Shown piece after piece: positions 8,792 to 17,519 of a DNA stretch of 32,910 nucleotides (positions are counted from its first letter, which is position 1; every line of letters starts with the position of its first letter). This stretch comes from an uncultured Flavobacteriaceae bacterium. Its GTDB lineage: Bacteria; Bacteroidota; Bacteroidia; Flavobacteriales; Flavobacteriaceae. The stretch spans positions 1-32,910 of the forward strand of contig CALJVK010000016.1 in assembly GCA_937773465.1 (NCBI GenBank). The letters run 5' to 3'. Below the pieces are notes generated by a model. That model was not told the origin of the DNA and made no database searches. It worked only from the letters and a program-made list of their open reading frames with translations. A program made the position numbers and the translations under genes.

Positions 8792-10528
8792 TTATATTCT
8801 AGTTTGATATGTATATAGTTCGTAATATCTTCCTTTTGAAGCAAGTAATTCTTTATGTTTTCCACGTTCAACGATATCGCCATTTTCGATTACTAAAATT
8901 TGATCTGCTTTTTGAATTGTACTAAGTCGGTGAGCGATTACAAAAGTAGTTCTATCCCTCATTAACAAACTAAGACTTTTTTGAATAAACGCCTCGCTTT
9001 GAGTATCTAGATTCGATGTAGCCTCATCTAAAATAACAATCTTAGGTTTCGCTAATAACGCTCGAGCAATAGAAATTCGTTGTCTTTGACCTCCGGATAA
9101 TTTAACACCACGTTCTCCAATAAGAGTATCTATACCCTTTTCAAAACGATCAGTGAATTCATTAACGTATGCTCCTTGTATAGCTTCCTCAAGTTCCTTC
9201 TGAGTTGCATCAGGACGCGGAAACAGAATGTTTTCTCTTATTGTTCCCTCATACAAAAAATCATCTTGAAGCACGACACCTAGTTGATTTCTATAGCTTC
9301 GAAGATCAACCTTAGATAAATCTACCCCATCAATTAACACTTGTCCTGAATTTGGATTTAAAAATGCTGTAACTAATCCTGCGATAGTTGATTTCCCAGA
9401 ACCAGAAGAACCTACCATAGCAATTACACTACCTTTAGAAGCTTCAAATGAAATATCGTGTAATACATTTACTTTATCATTATAAGCAAAAGAAACATTT
9501 TTAAATGAAAGATTTCCTTCAATTTTTCCAAGAACTATTTTGCGATTTTTAGGATCATTCTCCTCAGGCAAGTTCATTAATTCCTGAGTCCTGTCTAAAC
9601 CAGCAAAAGCTTCGGTAAGTTGACTCCCTATATTACTCATCTGAACAATTGGTGCAATCATAAAGCCTAAAAAAAGTGTAAAGGATACGAACTCACCATA
9701 AGTCATACTGTTGTTCATTATAAAATAACCTCCCATTCCCATAATACCAGCTGAGGCTAGTCCAAGTAAAAAAGTAGAGGAGCTAGTAATAAATGCCGTA
9801 GCAGTTAAACTTTTTTTTACATTTTGAAATAACTCATCTACCCCACTTTCAAAGACCTTATGTTCCTGTTTTTCTGCATTAAAACCTTTTATCACACGAA
9901 TTCCATTTAAAGTTTCAGTTAAACGACCTGTAACTTCAGCATTAATCTTTCCTCTGACTCTAAAAATAGGACGTATATAACCAAAAGCTTTCAAAGCAAT
10001 TAAGGCGAAAATTGAAACTGGCACAAGAACAAACAAAGTCATTTGTGCATTTATATTAATTAATATGAATAATGAAATAAGTGCACTAATACATCCACCT
10101 ATTAATTGAACTAACCCAGTGCCAACTAAATTTCGAACACCTTCAACATCTGTCATCACTCTTGAGACTAAAGCACCCGATTTATTATTATCAAAAAAAC
10201 TTACTGGTAGAGTAAGTAATTTTTTTTGAACTTTTGCACGTAAAACAGAAATTAAGTGCTGTGCCTCTACACTTAAAATACGGGTTAATGAAAAGGAACT
10301 AATAGACTGGAACAATAATGCAGAACAAACAATTATCAATAACAGAATAAGAGAATCAACATCTTTTGAAGGAATTACATCATCAATAAGGGATTTACTA
10401 GCATATGGTAATACTAATCCTGAAATACTTCTAAAGATTATTAAAACTAATCCAAAAGAAACTACTTTTCTTCTAGGCCAAATAAATTCTTTAAAAGCCC
10501 AATTGAAGGAAACTTTTTTATTATTCAT
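8792..10528 (-). CDS. ABC exporter, fused permease-ATPase (MsbA-like half transporter)
   Basis: A 578-residue ABC half transporter that would work as a homodimer in the inner membrane. The N-terminal 310 residues carry about six membrane helices (for example LVLIIFRSISGLVLPYA, LILLLIIVCSALLFQ, LFVLVPVSIFALIAL). The ATPase domain has Walker A GSSGSGKST (373-381), Q-loop Gln421, signature LSGGQ (477-481), Walker B IVILDEATSNLD (497-508) and H-loop His533. All nucleotide-binding residues are intact. Its closest type is the MsbA/LmrA/multidrug group, which exports lipids, lipid A or drugs; the sequence does not tell which. It lies 21 bases after the helicase gene and 42 bases before the SGNH hydrolase gene on the same strand. 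Confidence 0.92.
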   Translation of the reverse strand: MNNKKVSFNWAFKEFIWPRRKVVSFGLVLIIFRSISGLVLPYASKSLIDDVIPSKDVDSLILLLIIVCSALLFQSISSFSLTRILSVEAQHLISVLRAKVQKKLLTLPVSFFDNNKSGALVSRVMTDVEGVRNLVGTGLVQLIGGCISALISLFILININAQMTLFVLVPVSIFALIALKAFGYIRPIFRVRGKINAEVTGRLTETLNGIRVIKGFNAEKQEHKVFESGVDELFQNVKKSLTATAFITSSSTFLLGLASAGIMGMGGYFIMNNSMTYGEFVSFTLFLGFMIAPIVQMSNIGSQLTEAFAGLDRTQELMNLPEENDPKNRKIVLGKIEGNLSFKNVSFAYNDKVNVLHDISFEASKGSVIAMVGSSGSGKSTIAGLVTAFLNPNSGQVLIDGVDLSKVDLRSYRNQLGVVLQDDFLYEGTIRENILFPRPDATQKELEEAIQGAYVNEFTDRFEKGIDTLIGERGVKLSGGQRQRISIARALLAKPKIVILDEATSNLDTQSEAFIQKSLSLLMRDRTTFVIAHRLSTIQKADQILVIENGDIVERGKHKELLASKGRYYELYTYQTRI

Positions 10529-10549
10529 ACTTTTATTTATTGATTAAAT

Positions 10550-11866
10550 TTAATCCAAAACAGTCACTCGAACTTTTTTCTTTTTTAGTTTTGTATTGTT
10601 TAACTTTTCTGCTAATTGCTTAGAAATTGATTTAGGTACAGCTACAAAAGCGCAATCACGTTTTAATTCAATTACTCCTAGCTGATCTTTTGTGATCATA
10701 CCTTGCTTAAAAAAGAGTCCTGCTATATCTCCTTTCGAAATTTTATCTTTCCTTCCACCAGATATAAATAATGTCTCCCAAAACTGAGGTTTTCTAATTG
10801 AATTTTTTGAAATATTAATCACTTTAGAGTTTTTAATAAACTCAGGCAGATCCTTTTTTTCTAATTTCATTACATATGCAGTTCCCTTAGAATTCACTCT
10901 AGCTACTCTTCCGTTTCTATGAGTAAATTCTTCAACAGTTCTAGACATTTCAAAATGAATAACAAATTTCAGTTCTGGAATATCTATTCCTCTTGATGCT
11001 AAATCAGTAGCGATTAAAACCTGGCTGGTTCCGTTTCTGAACTTTATCAATGAACGTTCCCTATCTTTTTGTTCCATACCCCCCGAAAAACAACTGTGTT
11101 TTATTTTATTTTTATCTAAAAAACGACTTACTTGATCTATACTATCTCTCAAATTACAAAACACAATTCCAGGTTGATTTCCTAGATAATTTATCAAATC
11201 TAATAAAGCTTGTAGTTTATTGTTAGAAGATAATTTCACTGTCTTAATTTCTAGTTTTGCGACTACTTTTTGATCTAAATAATTCACAGTAGTTGGATTA
11301 TTTAATCTAACAAAACCAGGGATTTCAATATTTTGAGTTGCTGAGGTCATAACCCGTTTATTTAAATGAGGTAACTGATTTATGATTTCACTCATCTCTT
11401 GTTCAAAACCAACTTCTAATGATTTATCAAACTCATCTAATATTAAGGTTTTTATATTTTTTTTTGAAAACCGATCAGTTCTAAAATGATCCGCTATTCT
11501 TCCTGGTGTTCCAATTAAAATAGACGGGACATGTTTAATTTCAATTTTATCTTTAGACATTGCACGTCCACCATAAACAGCATTTACTTTAAAACCAGAA
11601 CCCATACTACGAACAACTTGTTCGATTTGTATTGCTAGTTCTCTAGATGGAACTAAAATTAGTGCTTGAACATCTTCACAATCCGGATCTAAAATTTTAA
11701 TAATAGGCAGTAAAAAAGCTAATGTTTTTCCAGTTCCTGTCGGAGAAAGAAGAATTGTATTAGTGGTATTATTAATTACAGAAATAGCTTCCTCTTGCAT
11801 AGGATTTAGCACATGTATATTTAGTTTTTCTAAAATATCCTGTTGTTCTTTTATACTATTTGCCAT
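10550..11866 (-). CDS. DEAD-box RNA helicase with DbpA-type RNA-binding end
   Basis: A 438-residue ATP-dependent RNA helicase. RecA domain 1 has Q-motif-like LNPMQEEAI, motif I SPTGTGKT (41-48), motif Ia PSRELA, motif Ib GTPGR, motif II DEFD (144-147) and motif III SAT (175-177). RecA domain 2 has motif V ATDLASRGIDIP and motif VI HRNGRVAR. The last 70 residues (KGDIAGLFFKQGMITKDQLG to VRVTVLD) match the DbpA RNA-binding domain, which in E. coli DbpA recognises helix 92 of 23S rRNA, so a role in 50S subunit assembly is likely. Motif II is DEFD rather than DEAD; the catalytic Asp-Glu and final Asp are kept. First gene of a probable three-gene minus-strand unit. Its start faces the plus-strand gene at 12019. 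Confidence 0.92.
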   Translation of the reverse strand: MANSIKEQQDILEKLNIHVLNPMQEEAISVINNTTNTILLSPTGTGKTLAFLLPIIKILDPDCEDVQALILVPSRELAIQIEQVVRSMGSGFKVNAVYGGRAMSKDKIEIKHVPSILIGTPGRIADHFRTDRFSKKNIKTLILDEFDKSLEVGFEQEMSEIINQLPHLNKRVMTSATQNIEIPGFVRLNNPTTVNYLDQKVVAKLEIKTVKLSSNNKLQALLDLINYLGNQPGIVFCNLRDSIDQVSRFLDKNKIKHSCFSGGMEQKDRERSLIKFRNGTSQVLIATDLASRGIDIPELKFVIHFEMSRTVEEFTHRNGRVARVNSKGTAYVMKLEKKDLPEFIKNSKVINISKNSIRKPQFWETLFISGGRKDKISKGDIAGLFFKQGMITKDQLGVIELKRDCAFVAVPKSISKQLAEKLNNTKLKKKKVRVTVLD

Positions 11867-11961
11867 AATTAATTTCTAATATTTGGTGAAATTACACATT
11901 ACCCAATTGCATCCCTACTAAATGCTAATGAATTAAATTTTAAAACAAAATATTTAAAAAA

Positions 11962-11979
11962 ACATACCTTAAAGTATGT
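11962..11979. promoter_or_regulatory. Inverted repeat ACATAC-N6-GTATGT in a divergent promoter region
   Basis: Two perfect 6-base arms separated by six bases (CTTAAA). It sits in the 152-base gap between the helicase (minus) and the secreted TPR/NTF2-like protein (plus), 19 bases before the putative promoter box of the latter. A dimeric regulator site is possible. Arms this short can occur by chance in AT-rich DNA. Confidence 0.3.
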
Positions 11980-11997
11980 AAGTAAAGTATTTTTAAG

Positions 11998-12005
11998 TAA
12001 TTTTG
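11998..12005 (+). promoter_or_regulatory. Putative Bacteroidota -7 box TAATTTTG
   Basis: TAATTTTG fits the Bacteroidota -7 consensus TAnnTTTG and lies 13 bases before the ATG at 12019. No TTG is visible 17-23 bases upstream, so only one of the two boxes is supported. Transcription from here would give a very short leader. Confidence 0.35.
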
Positions 12006-12018
12006 AAAAAAATAATTT

Positions 12019-13140
12019 ATGAAAAAAACTATACTTACAACACTTATGTCATTAGCATTTTTAGTAAATGTAAATGCACAACAATGGATTGAAGACACAT
12101 CATGTAACAAAAAAGCTTCAGAAATTGTAAATGAAGCGATTACATCGCTTTCAAATTTAGAACACTTAACAGCAATTGGAATGGCTAAAGCTGCTTTAGT
12201 TGTAGATAATGATTGCGAATGTGCAAACTTAGTTATTGCTGCTGCTGCAAGTAATAATGCTGATTGGGGATCTAGAGCTGAAAAGCTTGAGAAAATTAAT
12301 GTCAAATCTCTTTCTAATGTTGAAAAAGCTTGGTACACCTTACTTTCAACATCAAATGAAAATTTTCAAGAGGCTGCAATAAAAGCCTTAAATAATAATC
12401 CAAATAGCGCCCTAATACATTGGTTAAACGCTGGACAAGACATGGAAAAAAATGAAGCTTTCTCACTAAAATTCCCTTCACTTGCAGCTGGTGCATTTAA
12501 CACAATGGCATATGGATTTGCAAGAGATGGTGATTATGAAAAAGCGTACAAAGCACTTGACTATTCTATAAGATTATACGATGGCCCAAATGCTTTAGAC
12601 TCTAGAGCTGAAATTGCAGTAATGGAAGGAGATTATCAAAAAGCATTTAATAATCAATTAAAAGCTTTTGACGTAGCTCCTTTTGCATCACCATATCAAC
12701 CAAAACTGGTTACTTATTGGAGAAACTTAAATAAAGAAACATTAATTAATGATTTAAAAGAAGCTCAAACAACAGTACAAAAAGCAATTGAAGATCAAAA
12801 TCTTGAAGAATGGAAAAAATATATTTCTGAAGACATGATGGTTACTTCTGGAGATTCAAGTTTATCAGAATTTTACGTACAAACTGAAGAGCAGTTTTTA
12901 GCAAAAAGAAATTTTACTTGGGATAGTTTTGATTTAAGAGACATTGAAGTTGATTTTTCTCCTGACATGAACACAGCAGTTTTAAGATTTTATGCAAACG
13001 GTGCATACACTTTCACAGAAACTAATGAGAAAGTAGATTACAGCACTAGAGCTTCTGCAGTCTGGATTTCAACAGGATCTGGTTGGAAAATGGTTCACGC
13101 TAACTGGGCTCCATTTGGAGGATCAGGAATTCCTGAATAA
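12019..13140 (+). CDS. Secreted protein with TPR-like region and C-terminal NTF2/SnoaL-like domain
   Basis: A 373-residue exported protein of unknown function. Residues 1-20 are a Sec signal peptide ending in NVNAQ (probable signal peptidase I site after Ala). Residues about 30-260 are mostly helical with tetratricopeptide-like spacing (DGDYEKAYKALDYSIRLYD, MEGDYQKAFNNQLKAFDVAP). The last 115 residues (AIEDQNLEEWKKYISEDMM to WKMVHANWAPFG) resemble the SnoaL-like/DUF4440 cone fold, including the end pattern in which a Trp-Lys-Met-Val-His strand closes the barrel. It is monocistronic: a promoter-like box lies 13 bases upstream and a strong terminator 31 bases downstream. Codon use is cleaner and less AT-extreme than its neighbours, which can mean high expression (impression only). 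Antisense frames inside it are shadows. Confidence 0.8.
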   Translation: MKKTILTTLMSLAFLVNVNAQQWIEDTSCNKKASEIVNEAITSLSNLEHLTAIGMAKAALVVDNDCECANLVIAAAASNNADWGSRAEKLEKINVKSLSNVEKAWYTLLSTSNENFQEAAIKALNNNPNSALIHWLNAGQDMEKNEAFSLKFPSLAAGAFNTMAYGFARDGDYEKAYKALDYSIRLYDGPNALDSRAEIAVMEGDYQKAFNNQLKAFDVAPFASPYQPKLVTYWRNLNKETLINDLKEAQTTVQKAIEDQNLEEWKKYISEDMMVTSGDSSLSEFYVQTEEQFLAKRNFTWDSFDLRDIEVDFSPDMNTAVLRFYANGAYTFTETNEKVDYSTRASAVWISTGSGWKMVHANWAPFGGSGIPE

Positions 13141-13170
13141 TAATAAAAAAAACAGCTTACTTAATAACAT

Positions 13171-13204
13171 AAAAATGCCCCTCTAAATTTATTGGGGCAT
13201 TTTT
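13171..13204. terminator. Bidirectional rho-independent terminator
   Basis: Perfect 11-base arms AAAAATGCCCC (13171-13181) and GGGGCATTTTT (13194-13204) around a 12-base loop, with A-run and T-run flanks. It lies between the convergent secreted TPR/NTF2-like gene (ends 13140) and rarA (ends 13219), so it can stop transcription from both sides. Confidence 0.93.
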
Positions 13205-13218
13205 AATGTCATTTATAT

Positions 13219-14497
13219 TTAATAATCATATTTATCTTTCCAATTATTCTTTAAAAAATCCCTTTGTATATTTTCTCTTGTATTATTTCCTGGGTCATAG
13301 AACTTAGTCCCTTTAATTTTTTCAGGTAAGAATTCTTGATCTACAAAATTATTTTTGAAATTGTGAGCATATTTATATTTTTCGCCATACCCTAGCTCTT
13401 TCATTAGTTTAGTTGGTGCATTTCTTATTTCTAACGGGACAGACATGTTCCCAGTTTCTTCAATATTTTGCTGGGCTTTATTTATTGCATTGTATGAAGC
13501 ATTACTTTTTACTGAACATGCAAGATAAGTAGCGCATTGACTTAAAATTATTCTAGATTCAGGGTTCCCAATTGTAGAAACAGCTTGAAATGTATTATTA
13601 GCAATTACCAAGGCCGTAGGGTTAGCATTACCAATATCCTCACTGGCAAGAATAATCAATCTTCGAGCTATAAACTTGACATCTTCCCCACCCTGAATCA
13701 TTCTAGCTAACCAATACACCGCAGCATTGGGATCACTTCCTCTTATCGATTTAATAAAAGCTGAAATAATATCATAATGTTGATCACCAGATTTATCATA
13801 ATGAATAGTGTCATTCTGAATCATGCTAGTAACTATATCATTTGTTATAATTATCTCTTTACTTTCGTGAGCGTTTATTATCAATTCAAAGATATTTAGA
13901 AGTTTTCTAGCATCACCCCCAGAAAATTTTAATAAAGCATTAGTTTCTTTAAGTTTAATTGATTTTTTAGACAATACTTCGTCTTTCAGACACAGCTCGC
14001 TCTAAAAGAGATTCTAAATCGTTTTTATTAAATGAATTCAGGGTATAAACTTGACATCTTGATAATAAAGCCGAAATAACCTCAAAACTTGGATTTTCAG
14101 TAGTCGCACCAATTAAAGTAACCCAGCCTTTTTCTACTGCTTGCAATAACGAATCTTGTTGTGATTTACTAAATCTATGGATTTCGTCAATAAATAATAT
14201 TGGATTTTTTGCTGTAAATAATCCCCCACTCTGTTTTGCTTTATTAATTACTTCACGAATATCTTTTACTCCCGAATTTATAGCACTTAGAGTATAAAAT
14301 GGTCTTTCAGATTCAATTGCTATAATATTAGCCAGTGTAGTTTTCCCTATTCCAGGTGGTCCCCAAAATATAATAGAAGGAATTAACCCTCTTTTAATGT
14401 GCTGAGTTAAAATTCCTTTTTCTCCAACTAAATGAGATTGACTAATGTAATCTTCTAGTTTTTTTGGTCTTAACCTTTCTGCTAGTGGTTCATTCAT
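13219..14497 (-). CDS. rarA: Replication-associated recombination protein A (RarA/MgsA), one frameshift near 13987
   Basis: An AAA+ ATPase of the RarA/MgsA/WRNIP1 family that acts at stalled replication forks. The N-terminal piece (14497 to 13967) has Walker A GPPGIGKTT, Walker B ILFIDEIHRF and the sensor motif GATTENPSFEV. The C-terminal piece (to 13219) has FSGGDARKLLNIFE and the oligomerisation domain (DPNAAVYWLARMIQGGEDVKFIARRL). The pieces are in different frames. Removing one base at about 13987 joins them as RAVS-KDEVLSKKSIKLKETNALL, which fits the family exactly and gives about 425 residues, the normal length. The C-terminal piece alone would need a TTG start inside the conserved core, so I treat it as one gene. 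Whether the extra base is real or an error cannot be told from sequence. The EEP-family gene starts its run 4 bases upstream, same strand. Confidence 0.92.
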
Positions 14498-14501
14498 TTA
14501 A

Positions 14502-15320
14502 TTAAAATTTAAGTTTGGCTAAAACAGGATTATGATCAGAAGCCCAGCGACCATCAGGAGTTTTAACTAAAATATGACGTGAATCTATAAGTTTAAAGTT
14601 TTTTTCAAAAACATAATCTATTCTATTTTTTGAAACAAAGTTTAATTTAAAACTGTTAAATGTTCCGTAAGATTTATCGGTTTTTTTTAAAGATTTATTT
14701 GTGTCATTAAAATTGCTTTGAAGATTTATTATCGGCCTTGAATTATCTGATAAATTAAAATCTCCCGTAAGAACAATATAATCTTCTGAATCAGTTAACT
14801 TACTAATCATATTAATTATAAGATCCGCTGATTTTTCTCTAGCCTTGACTCCAATATGATCAAAATGAGTATTAAAAACCCAAATACTTTTGTTATTTGA
14901 TTTAGACTGAAACAATGCGTAGGTGCAAATCCTCTCCATAGAAGCATCCCACCCAACAGAAATTTCGTCTGGAGTTGAAGAAAGCCAAAAAGTGTCTGAC
15001 TTTATTAATTCAAATAAATTTTTATTGTAAAATATCGGACTGTACTCACCTTTTGTTTTTCCGTCATCTCTTCCAACACCAACATAAGAGTAATTTATTA
15101 GATTCGAATTTAAAAACAGTAATTGTGAATGATTTACCTCTTGTAAACCTAAAAAGTCAGGGTTTTCGTTTTTAATAAAATCAACGATTGTAGTTCTTCT
15201 ATTTTCCCATATATCTTTACCGTCATTTGGGTTATTGTATCTAATGTTATAAGAGATTACTTTTACTTCTTCTGAAACTAAACTCAACAATAAAAAATAT
15301 ATAAAAAGAAAGATTCTCAT
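14502..15320 (-). CDS. Endonuclease/exonuclease/phosphatase (EEP) family protein, exported
   Basis: A 272-residue member of the EEP superfamily (DNase I-like fold), which includes nucleases, sphingomyelinases and inositol phosphatases. Visible motifs: VISYNIRYNNPNDG near the N-terminus (metal-binding Asn), LQEV (metal-ligand Glu), NTHFDH, TGDFN, and the C-terminal SDHNPV with catalytic His. An N-terminal hydrophobic stretch (IFLFIYFLLLSLVSEE) is a signal peptide or anchor, so it probably acts outside the cytoplasm, for example in phosphate or carbon scavenging. Its stop is 4 bases before the rarA start, a spacing that suggests shared transcription without shared function. The substrate is not predictable. 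Confidence 0.88.
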   Translation of the reverse strand: MRIFLFIYFLLLSLVSEEVKVISYNIRYNNPNDGKDIWENRRTTIVDFIKNENPDFLGLQEVNHSQLLFLNSNLINYSYVGVGRDDGKTKGEYSPIFYNKNLFELIKSDTFWLSSTPDEISVGWDASMERICTYALFQSKSNNKSIWVFNTHFDHIGVKAREKSADLIINMISKLTDSEDYIVLTGDFNLSDNSRPIINLQSNFNDTNKSLKKTDKSYGTFNSFKLNFVSKNRIDYVFEKNFKLIDSRHILVKTPDGRWASDHNPVLAKLKF

Positions 15321-15379
15321 AATAATAAGTAATATTTAATAACTTTAAATTACTAATACATATTTATATTTTTAATTAA

Positions 15380-16447
15380 ATGAGGATATTTTTTTTATTG
15401 ATTTTATCAATTATTTTTTTTGGATGCCAAAAGGATCAAACTATTGAAGTTGACTTAAGTAATAAAATAATTATCCCTAAGCATTATGTTGTGAGCAAAA
15501 TATCTGAGTCAATTTTAATTGATGGTAAGGACGAAGAAAAAATATGGGAAAACGCTAACTATAGTGATGATTTTATTGATATTGAAGGAATAAAAATTCC
15601 AAAACAAAAAACAAACGTAAAATTACTATGGGATGAAAACTATTTATATGTTTTTGCTAAACTATACGAAAATCATATTTGGGGAGACATTACTAAAAGA
15701 GATGCTGTAATCTACTATAATAACGACTTTGAAATCTTTATCAACCCTAATAATAATGTGTTTAGTTATGGTGAAATAGAAATAAATGCGTTGGGAACAA
15801 TTTGGGATTTATACTTAAATAGACCTTACAGACTAAAAGGTAAAGCAGATAACAGCTGGAACATTAAAGAATTAAAATCAGCAGTAAATATAAATGGAAC
15901 AATCAATGATCCTAACAATATTGACAATTACTGGACTGTTGAAATGGCTATTCCACTTGTTGAAATATCACAATTAAAAAGACCATTAGATTATGATTAT
16001 CCAAAATCAGGGGACGTTTGGAGGATAAATTTTTCAAGAGTAAATTGGGATTACGAATTAAACAATGGTAAATATTCTAGAAAGAAGATAAATAACGAAT
16101 ATCTTCCAGAATATAATTGGGTTTGGTCTCAACAAGGAACCATAAACATGCATCTTCCTGAGAATTGGGGTTATCTAGTTTTTTCTGAGAATAATTATAA
16201 GTACACTATACCAGAAGAAGAAATTACAAAACAGATGCTCTATGCATTGTTTAGAGAAGTGTCTTTTGGTAATTTAAAGTATTTAAAAAATTCAAAGAGT
16301 GACACTTTTATAAATTTTAAAATAAAAGAATTTGACAATAAAGAAAATTCTTGTAATTTTTTAAAAACTAAGAATGGGTTTGTTTTGTCTATAACTGATG
16401 GCAATATAAAATTTTCAATAAATGAATCAGGAAAAATTAATATGTAA
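15380..16447 (+). CDS. CBM9-like carbohydrate-binding lipoprotein
   Basis: A 355-residue lipoprotein (IIFFGC, Cys16). Residues about 35-230 match the family-9-like carbohydrate-binding fold: IDGKDEEKIWENANY (the usual opening strand with a buried Trp), VKLLWDENYLYVFAKLYE, DFEIFINPNNNVFSYGEIEINALGTIWD and WTVEMAIPLVEI. Family members bind sugar reducing ends or serve as the non-catalytic part of glycan-processing systems in Bacteroidota. The last 100 residues are less typical. The next gene begins 3 bases after its stop, and the next two follow with 10 and 2 bases, so this is the first gene of a four-gene unit with a glycosidase-like protein, an esterase and kynureninase. It is divergent from the EEP-family gene (59-base gap). 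Confidence 0.85.
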   Translation: MRIFFLLILSIIFFGCQKDQTIEVDLSNKIIIPKHYVVSKISESILIDGKDEEKIWENANYSDDFIDIEGIKIPKQKTNVKLLWDENYLYVFAKLYENHIWGDITKRDAVIYYNNDFEIFINPNNNVFSYGEIEINALGTIWDLYLNRPYRLKGKADNSWNIKELKSAVNINGTINDPNNIDNYWTVEMAIPLVEISQLKRPLDYDYPKSGDVWRINFSRVNWDYELNNGKYSRKKINNEYLPEYNWVWSQQGTINMHLPENWGYLVFSENNYKYTIPEEEITKQMLYALFREVSFGNLKYLKNSKSDTFINFKIKEFDNKENSCNFLKTKNGFVLSITDGNIKFSINESGKINM

Positions 16448-16450
16448 ATT

Positions 16451-17509
16451 ATGATTAAGAGACTACTACTTCTAACTATTACAATTTTATTAGTTAATTG
16501 TGATAATGAAATTAAAGAAAATACTTTTACAATAAGTACTTGGACTGGAGCAGGTAATAAGTTTGTTCAAGAAAGTTGGGAGAAAAAAATAAATTATTAT
16601 GATTCTTTAGGTATAACAGAAGTTTTAGTTCACGGATCAGCGGATGTTCTAAGAAAAATCATACCAATAGCCAACAAAAAGAAAATAAAAATTCACGGAT
16701 GGATGTGGACTGTAAATAGACCTGGTGATACGATTGCCAACAAAAATCCTGAATGGTATCAAGTTAACAGAAATGGTGATAATTCATTAGAATACAGGGC
16801 TTATGTTAATTATTATCAATGGCTAAGTCCATTTCATCCCGATGCAAGAAATCATATTATAAATAATGCAAAAAAACTAATGGAGGTCGATGGTCTTGCT
16901 TCAGTCCATTTAGATTACGTAAGATATCCTGACGTTATTTTGGGTGCAGACTTGCAACCAAAATATAACATTGTGCAAGAAGTTGAGCTGCCTGAATACG
17001 ATTATGGCTACCATCCTATTGCTAGAAAAAAATTTAAAGAGATCTTTGATAAAGATCCTATAGATATTAAAAACCCTGAGTTATCCAACGAGTGGAGACA
17101 GTTTAGATTAAACGCTATAACTAGTTTAGTAAATGAAATTGTAGAAATAGCACATTTAAAAAATAAAAAAGTTAGTGCAGCTGTATTCCCTTTTCCAGAA
17201 ATGTCTAGACAAATGGTAAGACAAGCTTGGGATGATTGGAATTTAGATTCTGCATATCCAATGTTATATAATAATTTCTACAGAGAAAATATTAACTGGA
17301 TCGGATTTGCGACAAAACAAGGCGTTAGTGATGTAGACTTCCCAATTCATTCTGGACTTTACAGCGGAGCATTAAAAAACCCTGGTGATTTTGAAAAAGC
17401 CTACAATATTTCTAAAGAAAATGGAGCAAGTGGTATTTCTATTTTTACTGCTGATGGACTTAATGATGAACAAAAATCATTTCTTGTTAACTTGAAAAAC
17501 TCAAAGTAA
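16451..17509 (+). CDS. GHL10-like putative glycosidase, lipoprotein
   Basis: A 352-residue lipoprotein (LLVNCD, Cys17). The body looks like a TIM-barrel glycosidase of the GHL10/DUF187 type: INYYDSLGITEVLVHGSAD (first strands), IKIHGWMWTVNRPGD, a region WLSPFHPDARNHI, and the conserved strand GLASVHLDYVRYPD with Asp155 as a possible catalytic acid. NKKVSAAVFPFPEMSR and AYPMLYNNFY follow, as expected for later strands. Family members act on glycans but most have no measured substrate. It is 3 bases after the CBM9-like gene and 10 bases before the GDSL gene. I am confident about the fold, less about the exact family. Confidence 0.75.
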   Translation: MIKRLLLLTITILLVNCDNEIKENTFTISTWTGAGNKFVQESWEKKINYYDSLGITEVLVHGSADVLRKIIPIANKKKIKIHGWMWTVNRPGDTIANKNPEWYQVNRNGDNSLEYRAYVNYYQWLSPFHPDARNHIINNAKKLMEVDGLASVHLDYVRYPDVILGADLQPKYNIVQEVELPEYDYGYHPIARKKFKEIFDKDPIDIKNPELSNEWRQFRLNAITSLVNEIVEIAHLKNKKVSAAVFPFPEMSRQMVRQAWDDWNLDSAYPMLYNNFYRENINWIGFATKQGVSDVDFPIHSGLYSGALKNPGDFEKAYNISKENGASGISIFTADGLNDEQKSFLVNLKNSK

Positions 17510-17519
17510 TAGAAATTTG

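Noticed and set aside
12019..12496. Long antisense frames on the minus strand (11940-12338 and 12314-12496)
   Set aside because: They lie wholly or mostly inside the well-supported secreted TPR/NTF2-like gene, have no domain and no start context; they are shadows.
13219..13974. Independent gene for the C-terminal half of rarA starting at TTG 13974
   Set aside because: The start falls inside a conserved domain and one base change joins it to the N-terminal half.
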